Shown here: one piece after another, positions 24,980 through 36,500 of the stretch
Layout of the letters: every line of letters starts with the position of its first letter
Numbering within the stretch: position 1 is the first letter of the stretch
Source: Dioscorea cayenensis subsp. rotundata
Lineage: Eukaryota; Streptophyta; Magnoliopsida; Dioscoreales; Dioscoreaceae
Direction: 5' to 3'
DNA length: 64,000 nt
Assembly (NCBI RefSeq): GCF_009730915.1
Contig: NC_052475.1
Coordinates: 23,621,016-23,685,015 of the forward strand
Position numbers and translations under genes: made by a program
The notes under the pieces: generated by a model
Databases searched by the model: none
Told to the model about the DNA's origin: nothing
The model's input: the letters and a program-made list of their open reading frames with translations, nothing else

Positions 24980-27047
24980 ATGGAGAAGAAAGAAGATGTG
25001 AAGCAAGCCAATCCAGAAGAGTTTCCATCACTAATCAAATACATAGCCTCCAAATCAGTTAAAGGCTTTGATACCACTCCAAATCTTCAAGTTGATCCTG
25101 TATTTGCTAATGTGAGTAATCTTTTGAATTTTTTTTCCTCTTCACAAAGTTCAGCTATTCATTATCTAATTAATTTCTGTTGTCTTTTCAGGGATCACAA
25201 CATGCAAACACTGATACACATAAGAATTCAGTAATTGAACATCACCATTCACACTCTATCTCTATCAGTTTACCTGCTTCTCCTTCTGAATTTCATGCTG
25301 AAAGAGCTAAAAGAATCCCAAACATTGACAATATTCATAAAAATGGTGCCAGTGCCAGTAATGACCAACCAGAGGATTCTATTTTTTCTGCTGCCAATTC
25401 AGAACAAAAAAAGCATGCCAAGTTTCATTCTCAGCCAATGTCATTCGGAGATTCATGTAACAATGTTACTCTCGAAGTTCAGAGCAAGATACAACGACAA
25501 GACAGTCTCAAGGATAAGCGTTTTGATTCTTTCAAGACATTTTCAGGAAAACTTGAGAGACAAATATCTAATTTACGCGGAATTCCTCAGCCACCGGTTG
25601 CCGAATATGTTAATGCTTCAGAAATTACTGAAGAAGATATTATACCAGCCGTAGACCGATACTTTGATGCATTACAAGGGCCTGAACTTGATACACTTAA
25701 GGTATATAACGTCTTAATTGGATTAGAATTTCTAAAACTTTAAGCACTGTCAGTAATCTTTGTATTAATGTTTAGGCATCAGAAGAATCAGTTCTTCCTG
25801 AAGATAAGAAGTGGCCATTCCTTCTTCGATTCCCAATTACATCATTCGGTATATGTCTTGGAATAAGTAGCCAAGCCATTCTTTGGAAGGCATTAGCAAC
25901 ATCTCCATCTACAAGTTTTCTGAATGTAAGCTTGAATGTTAATCTAGTTCTGTGGAGTATCTCAATTGCACTGATGGGAATTGTGTCCCTTACCTACTTT
26001 CTGAAGATAATATTTTACTTTGAAGCTGTTCGAAGAGAGTATTACCATCCAGTTAGAGTCAACTTCTTCTTTGCTCCATGGATTGCTTGTCTGTTCTTGA
26101 CAATTGGTTTACCACCATCGGTCACAACAAACTTGCATAAGTCTGTATGGTATGTTCTAATGATTCCGATTTTGTGTCTCGAGCTGAAAATCTATGGCCA
26201 GTGGATGTCAGGAGGCCAACGTCGGCTTTCAAAGGTTGCTAATCCATCAAACCATCTCTCAATTGTTGGAAACTTTGTTGTCGCATTGCTAGGAGCATCT
26301 ATGGGTCTCAAAGAAGGACCTATCTTCTTCTTTGCCGTCGGCCTAGCTCACTACATAGTCCTGTTTGTAACTCTTTATCAGAGACTTCCGACAAATGAAA
26401 CACTCCCTAAAGAACTCCATCCAGTATTCTTCTTATTTGTTGCAGCACCTAGTGTTGCTTGCATGGCTTGGGCAAAGATCAATGATGACTTTAATTACGG
26501 CTCGAGGATAGCTTATTTCATCGCTTTATTCCTCTATTTCTCTCTTGTAAGTTTCTCTTTCATTCCTTACAATCATCAAGCATTGATTGATATCGGTTTC
26601 TGATCATTTGAGCTTTCACTTTTATATATGCAGGCTGTTCGGATAAACTTTTTCAGAGGTTTCAGGTACATACTGATACTCATGAGTTTGCATTCCTGCT
26701 CATTCATTAATGGTATCTCATACATGATGCTTGTATACTTTAGGTTCTCATTGGCATGGTGGGCATATACATTTCCAACAACCGGTGCTGCAATTGCGAC
26801 AATACGATACTCAACTGAAGTGAAGAATGTCTTCACTCAAACTCTCTCTGTTGCACTCTCTTCGATCTCTACAGTCACAGTGACCGCTTTGCTTGTATCG
26901 ACCATCATCCATGCGCTCGTTCTCCATGATCTCTTCCCCAATGACATCTCCATTGCCATTGCTTACAGGAAACCAAAATCAAGCAAGAAAAATACACATA
27001 TAAAAGCAACAAACTCTGATGCCAAAGACATTGAAGCAGGTGTATAA
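24980..27047 (+). CDS. SLAH3: S-type (slow) anion channel, SLAH2/SLAH3-like, 5 exons
   Basis: Exons 24980-25111, 25192-25701, 25776-26546, 26634-26665 and 26744-27047 join in frame to 582 residues. The first about 215 residues are a hydrophilic cytosolic N-terminus with the conserved FDSFKTFSGKLERQISNLRG just before the channel. From about residue 230 follows the ten-helix TehA/SLAC1 domain, starting FPITSFGICLGISSQAI and including AWAKINDDFNYGSRIAYF and FSLAWWAYTFPTTGAAIAT. The long N-terminus separates it from the short SLAH1/SLAH4 type and points to SLAH2/SLAH3. These plasma-membrane channels release nitrate and chloride and are opened by phosphorylation of their cytosolic tails by calcium-dependent or SnRK2-type kinases. 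The Ser-rich N-terminus (RQDSLKDK) is the likely target region. All introns are GT-AG and no disruption was seen. SLAH2 and SLAH3 cannot be told apart here with certainty. Confidence 0.92.
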
Positions 27048-27596
27048 GAGGATGTTTCAAGTCATTAATTCACACTGTTTTAGATGATGCAATTTGATCC
27101 TCTTCCCTTGTGGAAGCTAGTGATTTTTGGAGATGAAGATTGCATCTTCACTGGAAGGCAGTAATGTTGGAGTTTGACTGGAACTATGTAGTCCTATGTA
27201 ACTATTTGAATGAAATGAAGTGATAATTATCAATGGATGTTTTTTTAATGTGATATTGGGCCGTGTAATGTTCAGTATGTTAAAAATGATTGTAAAATTT
27301 CATATTGAAACAATGAAGAAGAGATGGTTGGAGACATGTACATCAGCATAACAGCATGAATGAACTTGTCAAGAGATTGAATAAACTATTTCAGAGTCAA
27401 CTCGCCGCCGTGAACTCAATATATATATATATATATATAAATCAAGTAGTGCTGAGCATTTAGACAAACACCAGATGAAGCAGAATCAAAACGTAACCAC
27501 CATTTCATCTTATAAGTGTTCATCATTTGCTCTCTGAACAAAAAAAAGCAAAGAGAAACTACAGCTTAGCAGTAAAAACAAAACAGGCATACACAT
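27048..27596. other. Convergent 3' spacer between SLAH (+) and MAKR6-like gene (-)
   Basis: Contains the SLAH 3' UTR, with AATGAAATGAAG-type polyadenylation context near 27210, an (AT)n run at 27419-27439, and on the other strand the MAKR6-like 3' UTR. No gene was seen. Confidence 0.6.
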
Positions 27597-28190
27597 TCAT
27601 TTCATTGAACTTACAGTTGAATTCTTGCAGTAAAGAACAGCTTCTTTGATTGATTCACTGCGAATATCAATCATCGGTGGGGTGTAGGCATTGCTGTGAA
27701 TTCTTGCAGATATTGTAGGAGGAGTCAATCTCAAGCATCTAACTTTGCTGCAGAATGGGAAGAGAAAACACAAGTATTTGCAGAAGGTCTTCTTGGGAAT
27801 CTTAGTGCAACCCCACAAGATAGAGAGCTTGAGTTTGCTGTTTCTTGAGGTTATATTCTTCAATGATAGCAGTGGCTTAGATGAGTTTTCAGAAAGCGAA
27901 TGCCCAAACGAAGAATGTGAGAAGTTGTTTTCTGGTTGAAGTGGGACGACAACACCACCTGAGATGATTTGAGTGGCAGGAACTATAACTGGAAGTTGTT
28001 CAGAACTAGGGAGGCTGAAAACAAAGCCATGATCATCATGAGAAAATCTCATGGAGATCAAATTGGGGTCTATTTCTATAAAGGAACCAGTCTCAAAGTT
28101 GTCACTGTGAGCATCCATTGATGGTGGCTTGATGTTCAGAAGCCAGCCATGGGAAAAGCTTTCACTAGGAAGGTGCTGAGAGGACTCCAT
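27597..28190 (-). CDS. MAKR6: Membrane-associated kinase regulator, MAKR6-like (BKI1 relative)
   Basis: A single open frame of 197 residues. It begins MESSQHLPSESFSHGWLLNI, the SFS(Y/H)xWL start typical of plant MAKR6 proteins, followed by an acidic patch (ETGSFIEIDPNLISMRFS). The centre carries a lysine-rich stretch (NSKLKLSILWGCTKIPKKTF) that may serve as the membrane-binding region. The end contains IDIRSESIKEAVLYCKNS, matching the conserved C-terminal EAVLHCK motif of the family. MAKR proteins resemble BKI1: they bind the inner face of the plasma membrane through basic residues and modulate receptor kinase signalling. The specific receptor partner is unknown. It is shorter than some relatives (about 300 residues). 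The final residues could alternatively be removed by splicing at a GTAAGT near 27613, so the last few amino acids are uncertain. Confidence 0.75.
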   Translation of the reverse strand: MESSQHLPSESFSHGWLLNIKPPSMDAHSDNFETGSFIEIDPNLISMRFSHDDHGFVFSLPSSEQLPVIVPATQIISGGVVVPLQPENNFSHSSFGHSLSENSSKPLLSLKNITSRNSKLKLSILWGCTKIPKKTFCKYLCFLFPFCSKVRCLRLTPPTISARIHSNAYTPPMIDIRSESIKEAVLYCKNSTVSSMK

Positions 28191-29132
28191 TGAAGGTCTT
28201 TGGAGAGTTCTTAGAGGTTGAGAAAGAAGGATGAAATGATGAATAATGGTGGCATGGCAGGATCATTAATATACAAGAATGCCACCATCTTGGACCTTGT
28301 CATTTCTCTTATCATTAGATGAGTGATATGGCTTGCATGATCACGTTAGCTGTTTATTTAAAACTATGTTTTCTTTAATGTCAGTTTGCCAATGGATCAT
28401 CCAATTAGTTCACCATTTTTTTTTTTTGTTTGGAGTCAAGGTCTAAGCTAAGTAAAATATGGCAAGTCTCTGTTGTTTATTACTGCATTACCATGTACTT
28501 ACCCTAATGTCCAAGCACTTGACAACATCATATGGAATAGACATGAGATAATTTCAATAAGCTTCAGCTGAATTACTATCAATTGATATTTGCCAAATAT
28601 GAATTTGATACATCAGTATTACATCCAAATGATATCTTCAATGTTCAAATCCCCTTCTGTATTTATCAAATGGAATTGATTATTCAACAAAAGAAGAAAA
28701 GTATTATTTTCTGAAATTGTACAAGTTCATATCAATAACAAGACTAAGAATAGGAAGCATGCTATGTATCAGAACCAACAGCATATCTTTAGTATACCAA
28801 CTAGAAGATCATACATAAACAGGACACAGGCTATCCTAAAATACACAGGACAAGCATACTCACTTCAAATCTGATTGCCAGCATTGAAAGACCATTGCTA
28901 CTCCAATATCAGTGTCACAAATTGGAACTCAAATGCTTAAACCCACAATTTCTTCTACTTGACAGCTGGGAATTAGTATTTATCTAGGCACTAACCACTA
29001 GATGGTGATTGAGGCAGAATTCTGAGTAATATATATGATGATAATTTTGGGTGCTCCTCATTGAAACATCAATTAACTTGTACTATCTGGAGATGCTGGA
29101 AAAAGTTGAGCTGAATGAAAACAAGGTCTTAC
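28191..29132. other. Promoter region of MAKR6-like gene and 3' end of the CPBP protease gene
   Basis: AT-rich spacer between two tandem minus-strand genes. The part next to 28190 must carry the MAKR6-like promoter, and TTAATATAC-type AT boxes near 28267-28275 are candidates. The part next to 29132 should hold the 3' UTR of the upstream protease gene. Nothing else was recognised. Confidence 0.5.
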
Positions 29133-32100
29133 TCATTTCATCAGATCCAGAAAGACGAAACCATTCCACAGGCTATGAAGTAACATGGAAGCCAACAAGT
29201 TCCTAGACCGTGCAAACACGATCCCCATTACCACCCCAAGGCAAATAAGTGGCAGCAGTCTTTGAGCATTAAAATGCACCAGAGCAAATGCAAGCGCACT
29301 CACCAAAATAGAGCTCCATAGGGACATGTACCTGGTAAGCGACGGGAGAAGGAAGCCACGGAATACAATTTCCTCCCACACTGGTGCACAAATTGAAACA
29401 ACCATTGCATATAGAGCCATGGCCACAGGATCACGAGCTATTATTGATTGCTCCACACTCGAAACCCCCATTGGTGGGGTTGGGATAGAAGGGACGAGAT
29501 TCAAGTTGACCCGAGAAAGAAAGTTGACCAGCGGAAACAGGAGGCAACCCAAACCAACATCAAGATGCCAGCTTCCTTTGAGCCTGAAAATGAACCAGCC
29601 AGGTGGAAGAGGGTAAAATCTTGCGAGGCATCGGTGGAGAATGGCAATTCCAGCCAAGCCTTCAGCTAGATCAGTCAGGAGGCTGTACAGAGCTTGGCCA
29701 CGAAGTGTTAACGAGCTTTTGTTGAAACCAGCTGCATGGGCTACAAATGGAACAATCCAGGACCCAACAAACCAGAATGACAAAATCCAAAGAAGCATGA
29801 CCTGCATAGAGATGTAATATTCACATTCAGGTGTATCATTACAATAGCAAATAAATTCTAATCTCAGAACTAAAGCACAAATACAGCAAAAAATGTCTTT
29901 CAAGCCACTTCATGGCAAATGTCCAACTCGCAATGAAAATCAAGTTGTCAGAAAATATATTTTTATATAGAACATGTTATTTGAACCTTTACCAAACTTT
30001 TGAATTAATTAATTTACTGCTTAGAAATCATGCTTCAGTAAGATTGCTCAGCTTGGTAAAATACAATCATCAATATACAGGTGTGAAAACGCTGCCTTCA
30101 AGAGTTGAAGGAAGGTAAGACTTTAGGTCATAAACATCTCATGTCTCATTATTGATAAGCATCGACAACTGGGGGCCCAAGAACTAGCACAGAGAAGTGT
30201 CATACTATAGCAGATATACATAAAAATAAATATATACACAGTGTGCTTGACAAATTGTTACCTAGAATAGGGGCTAGAAACTAAAGGAAATGTTATGATG
30301 ACGAACTTGATAAAATTGATTATAAACTTCAACTTCATCACAAGCAATAATCCTGATTTTGCAATATCCTTCTGAAAATGGTGCAACAGGCTGACCCAAG
30401 AAAAAAAAAAGAAAGAAAAAAAGAAAAAACCTGGACAATGGTTTCTCCAGTCCATGGTACCGCCCAAGGTTCACCATCTAGCACGAAGTTTCTGTCTACT
30501 ACCTGAAACAACAACATTAGTGTCAAGAAACCTCACTATAAATAATAAAATCACAAAATTGAACACTTCTTGATTCATTCTTTGTCCTTATTTTTATCAA
30601 ATTCAAATATGCAATCAGTTATAAAAAGAACAATTTATAAATAATGGCAAACCAGACATGCAAAAAATACCAAATTCAGCAAAAGAAATTTGCCAGCCCA
30701 GCCTTGAGAAAATCCCGCAGTCTAGTACTATATGACAGCAACTTACCCTAAAAGAACTCCAATACTAGAAATATAAGCATGAAGAGTTCTTTCAAGCAAT
30801 GCTGTCAAAACTGGCACATCTATTCATGGAAAAATGTCCAATCTAGTGGCATCCAGTTAGTAGGTGGTAAAACAAATCAAGCCATGCCAAATTTATTTGA
30901 TCTTGTTTTCATTCCATTGATCAGTGTTAATTAGTAAATATTTACTTAGTATGGAATAGTCATTGTATTATAGTATGTTATTTTATGAACTACACAGGGT
31001 TGCTAGGTTTGAATCCCAATATTACTATTTCCTGTGATTGTGTTTCTACATGCAGAAGGTTTTAAAATGAAGCATACTTTTGCCAATTCAGGCAATTTCA
31101 TGAAAAATCAACTAACTCATTGACTTCTCAAACTATTTCTGACTCAGAACAATAACCAGACCATCAGATCTGCCAGTTTTAAAACATTTCATTGAATTGT
31201 CAGCTTCACTGATATGGTAATTAGAACATTCTTAATTCCTTCATTTTAATCTTTACCGTGCAAATATTCTTCCCGGCAGTCTAGCTGCTTTGGTTTCTGG
31301 GTCAGGACACCCAGAGGCGAATTGCTATCTAGACAACACTCTAATTGATAGAAAAATATATTTACATGTGTAATCCCACAGTGGGTAGACTTAGACTTAC
31401 TCAAATGTAGAAAGCTTCAAACCTTCCAAATGCACATTATAAACTAGGCTACGTATCAATGAAAACCATATGTTCCTAATAAGATAACAACTACAAAAAG
31501 AAAAAAAAGCAATTTATTTTATTTTTACTAAAGTCTATATGAGCTCTTCATCACATCATTTGCAGTTAAAAGATGAGCTACGGAGTACATCATGTTAATT
31601 AGAATCATTTTTTTCCTACTTCACAGGTCACCTAAAAGGCTAAAACTCTAGAGTATAGGTTGGTTGCAGATTTTAGAATTGCTATGTGATTGAATGGGAG
31701 GGTAACCATGCTCATTTGTCATAATTTGGCATATTTTGAGACAGAGAGTTGTTCGGATTTAGCATATTTTCCAATAGCAATTCGTCATTATCTGGCATAT
31801 TTTGAAACATGGAATTCTTAGGACCTACCATCTTTTTTTTATTAAAGAAGAGAGTACAAGACATAACTACTATGTAAATCTCATTTCATTTCAACATTCA
31901 AGCTGTGAAGTAAGAACAACATAGGCAAGTTTAATATCATTTATATCGAAAACGACAAAGAGAAAAGCTATGGCAAAAGAATTATGTAAATGCTAGTTAA
32001 ATAGGATCAAGTTGCAGCCGCCAGCAATTCACAAAGTCTTTCACTCCTAGGTTGTTTTATTGAAACATCAATTCTCGTTTGGCCATAAATGTAATCCTTG

Positions 32101-32856
32101 CAGAGTAAAAGTACAAAAAGACATTAAATTAACAGGTTCTCCTTGATGCTTACAAGAATTTCTCTATTCATGAAAATTCCAAACGCAAAATTTTTATATC
32201 TATTTCTCAAATAAAGCATTAGAAATGCCTCAAGTTAGTAACCACACAGTATATAAATTCCTTCAGCACCTTCCAATGTGTTCACAATTATGAAACCATT
32301 GATCTACAAGGAGGAAATGAATTCTATCCACTAAACCAAAACTTACTAGAAATATCTCTGCAACACATTCTACCTTTCCAGAGGATCAATCGAAAAGAAG
32401 GACGAAGAGAAAGCAACAAACTAAAATCAAGTATCCAAATCTTACCTTTCTAATCTTCGAAATCCAATCCTTATCATCCAATTTATCATTTTCCAATTCC
32501 TGAGATGGATTTACGCCCATGAAGCCACCATTCTCCAAAGACTTCTTTCTCTCCTCTTCGTGTATAAAACACTGAACCTGACCCAATCTCCATTTCTACA
32601 ATATACAAAAATAATCAAAATAAAACACATAAAAAAGCGCTTTTTACCAATTTTCTAGAAAAAACAAAGCACAATGCGAAGTTCAGACCTTCCTCGCAGC
32701 GTCAGGAGAAGGCCGCAGCTGGATCCCGCGCAAACTCGGAGCTAAAGAGGGAGAGATAAAGGCGGCGGCTACGGGAGCCCTACGCCTATAAATCAGTGTC
32801 GGCAGCGAGGGAACGGTCAACGGCGGCCGATGCAGACAGCGCCAGGGGCCAGCCAT
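29133..32856 (-). CDS. CPBP-family (CAAX-protease and bacteriocin-processing type) membrane protease, plastid-targeted, 4 exons
   Basis: Minus-strand exons 32689-32856, 32446-32595, 30431-30502 and 29133-29801 join in phase 0 at every border to 352 residues. The first exon is rich in Arg, Ser, Ala and Pro with hardly any acid (MAGPWRCLHRPPLTVPSLPT), typical of a chloroplast transit peptide. The last exon holds about six to seven hydrophobic helices and the CPBP/Abi signature. That signature is the EExxxR motif in WEEIVFRGF (Glu 273/274, Arg 278), FALVHFN with His 306, and HSLWN with His 339. These are the catalytic glutamate and metal-binding histidines of the glutamic intramembrane protease family. 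Several plant CPBP proteins act in thylakoid or envelope membranes, some as scaffolds in chlorophyll metabolism. The exact orthologue is not assigned. The frame is intact and introns are GT-AG. Confidence 0.88.
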
Positions 32857-33500
32857 GGGGACCCAGGCCTCGGGGCTTCCGAAACCCTAATCCTCCATTA
32901 CTGCCCCTAAGCTCCGCTGCTGCTTTTGCCGCAACTCCGTCGTGCCAAGTGAGAAAACGAGAGATGGGGGAAGCAGAGGATAAAAGCAACAATAAATAAA
33001 TAAACAAATAAATAAATAAATAAATAAATAAATATGACCATTTAAATATCGAAAATATTTGCAAAATTTGTTTATTTTTTATAATTATATATTTTCTTTG
33101 GCTTTTATTTATGAAAATATATTGCTAATTCGACAATAAAATCAAGCATTCATCTTATTTATTCTCATAATATATTTTTTTTCATGTAGAATTTCCATTT
33201 CAAATGTATTTCATTTTTTATTTTGACTGGTTTATAAAATTTAATCTGGTTTTATATCATAAACCCGCGATATTGTCTCAAGATGAGTGTATCACAACCG
33301 TCCATCTTTCTCGAGATTTGTGCTAATATGCTACTTTAGATGAGCTAGCCCATCCTTCCCGCCTTCGGTCTTCTCCCTCTCTAATCCCCAATTCATTTCT
33401 CTTGGTCGAAGCCCTAATCCTTTCTATCGTTCCCTCAGCTTCCCCAATCCTTCTGGCTTTGCATTTCATCGTCGCTCTCCGATCGTTCTCAACCTTACAG
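32857..33500. promoter_or_regulatory. Shared upstream spacer between CPBP protease (-) and ZDP-like gene (+)
   Basis: About 640 bp separate the two divergent start codons, so both promoters must lie here. It contains an (AAAT)n array at 32991-33034 and AT-rich DNA, with GC-rich 5' leaders at both ends. An in-frame upstream ATG at 33402 precedes the ZDP start. Confidence 0.55.
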
Positions 33501-36500
33501 ATGGTGCCTTCGCCATCTCTGGTCGCGGAGTATGCGAAATCCGGCCGGTCCTCCTGCAAAGGCTGCGGGAAATCCATTCCTTCTGGATCTCTGAGACTGG
33601 GTTTGTCCATTAAGGATCCCCGAGGGTTCAATTCCACCAAATGGCATCATGTGGGTTGCTTCTCTTCTCAGTCCCACCCCATTGTCGCCAAGGAGATCAA
33701 GGGGTTCTCTTCACTCAAGGTTTTTGATTTTCTGATTTTGTTTGGGTTCTTTATGTATCTGTTTTAGTCTGACTGTTTTAGATGCCCAGGGGCCTGATCA
33801 GGATGCTTTGAGGACGTTGGAGGCTGGCGGAAAGTCTGGCCCTTCATCTGCAAAGGTTTGGTTTTTTCTCTTGATTTCTGTGGAATTAGTTGTGGAATGT
33901 TTTAGGAGTTTGATGTGTACAGGCCCTACAGGGTGGTGTAAGGGACAATGATGGTGTTGATGGTAGCGAGAGTGATTCTGAAGAGTTGAAGGAGAAGAGT
34001 TTGAAGAAGCGGAAGGTATCTATTTTGTTCTTTTGTGCTGAAGTATTAATTTGGATAATTTCACATTTGATGAATTTTCCCTCTTATTCTCACTTGATCC
34101 TAAGTTTGACTCTGAGCAAGAAGAACGTAAGGAAAAGGACATAAATGAGCCAAAGGTAAATATTTTGCACTTTTCTGGACAGTTGACACGGTAGCATTAC
34201 TCAAAAATATTCAGTTGGAGAATATACACATTGCTTACTAGTAAGGTACTTTTGTGTCATCTGGTAGCCCTTATGTTGACTTTTCACAATTACTGAAAGA
34301 ACTTGAAAAGGTGTGTGGATGTGCAACATAGAATTCTGTGAAGGTTTATGGTTTCACCCTTTTGGCAGTTGGAAGATTTCCTTTTCTCCCCTTCTTATTG
34401 ATGATAGACTGTAATAGTTGAACACTGACTTTAGTTATGCTGGTTACACTCTTTGCTTGATGTAGCAACGCATTTGAACTAGTATAGGAGCTTAGACTGC
34501 TACATAAATGCTCATTCTTTCCTTTTAACTTTTTAGTGGGATTCGTGTATCCTTGTCCCCGTGACTCTTGTTTTTACAATTTGGTCTTATAATCTTAATG
34601 CTTCAACCACATTTCTAGGCGCTCTTATTTATATTCTATCTTTCACGAGAATAGACTCTTGTTGCAGGATACAGTACCTTGAATAAACGCAGGAAATTTT
34701 ATAGAAGTTTGCTAAGTGTGTTGATCATGTAACTTAAAATGGATCACAATCCAATTAATGTAGCAAAAGGTGATATACCAACTTATACGCAGCAATAATT
34801 TTTAACAAGAACTGCAGAAATAATTAAGTTTGTGGGGTATGGACGAAATTTTATGCACTACACTCACAAGAATGAATTTTCTGCTTGTTAGAAATTTTGA
34901 CCATCTGAACTGTGATGGCTGTATACCTCAATTTTAAATTTTTGTGAACCTTAAACACTATCTCTAATAATATCAAATTCAGCATGGAAGATAGGAGTTA
35001 ATCGCAATTAGAGTTAATAAACTACGGGCTCCAGCACATAATCTGTTCTACCTCTTGAAGCAAGAGACATGTTGCCTGCGAACGCTGCCTACTTTACCAC
35101 TTTATCTATTTTATATTTTAGTTTTTATATTGATTTGGCACTTGGCATCTTAAACTCCTGCATTTTATGATTACAATAATTATTTCCTCGCTTGCTTAGA
35201 CATCCAAATCCGGTATTTGTAGAACTTTGACCAACCATACATTCTGATCTGAAACCTTTACCATCTATCAATTATAATTTAGTCTTTTACCATCTTTCAC
35301 CTTCCTCTTTTTACAGAAGAAAACTCCTGCTTAATTGTTATTCTATGATCTAAATGATTTCAATATTAGACTCTCGGGTAAGTCCTATTTTCTTGAATAA
35401 TGTGAACATAAATTTAAGGCTCCTGCTAATTTGAATTTTTGTATTTTTTATTTCTACATTTCATTGTGTTTATATAATTATTATTATTGGTTGATGTGCT
35501 ACAGTAATATGCTATCTATGCATATATTTCTGTATCTGGCTCATGTTTTATTACTTTTATTCCTAATACATACCGTATCTTCTCAATTTACTTGCTCTCA
35601 GATGATTGGAGATGGCAATAAAAATGATTTGGCTGTAGCTTTTTCTGTGTCTGATATTAAGAACACGTATAAGGTGCTAAGCTCTTCGCCTCAAATAAAA
35701 GCATAACCAGGGATTGGTTCATATTCATGTCTTTCTTTAGGTAGTTCATTGATTCATTCAACTTATGTTTGGTCCAGGATGCTAAACTTCCACCAAAATG
35801 GAAGGCTTTTCAAACGGTTATTTTTCATGAGCAGGTTGGTTTTCTTATTAACTTAAATTATTATGGTGAGGATCTTCCAAGAAGTTTCCATTGACTGGCT
35901 TAATGATTTCATGGTTATGAAGAAAATTCTATTTTGGATTTGTCGCATCACATCCGACCTTACAGTTTAGGAACTTAGATGGTAGTCTGTATTCCCTCAT
36001 CATTGTTTTTCATCTTCTTCATGCTTCCAAGTTTTAGAAATTATTTTGAGAGAAGCTTATCTCCATTTTTCTTTGACTGATTTTTTTACTCCTATAATTT
36101 CAGCTCTAATGTTTTATGCCCATATATCTGCAAATGTGATGTATTACTACTAGTATTGTTCCATTTTTCACTTTGAAAGTTGTACTTGCACTAGACTGAT
36201 GTATTTACTTGGCAATTAAATGCCTGGATGTGTTTGTTCCATTCTTTTTACAATTTTAAGCAACATTGTCTTGCCTCTATTTTATTTTAGATTTGATATC
36301 AGTATATTACTTCCTACATTTTTGTTGTTGTGCAGTGATATAGAGGTTATCATCAGGCTAACCTCCTCAGGATTTAATTTGAATTCTTTGGTTTTCGAGC
36401 ACATAGTTTTAAACTGAGATACATTCTTATTTGTTGTATATGATTAGGAAGATGGCCTTCATAGTTCAGAAAAAATTGCTGCATTTGATTTTGATGGATG

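Noticed and set aside
33402-33500. Upstream in-frame ATG of ZDP with a hydrophobic extension
   Set aside because: The conserved VAEYAKSGRSS block begins right after 33501, as in known ZDP proteins. The extension could be an unused leader.
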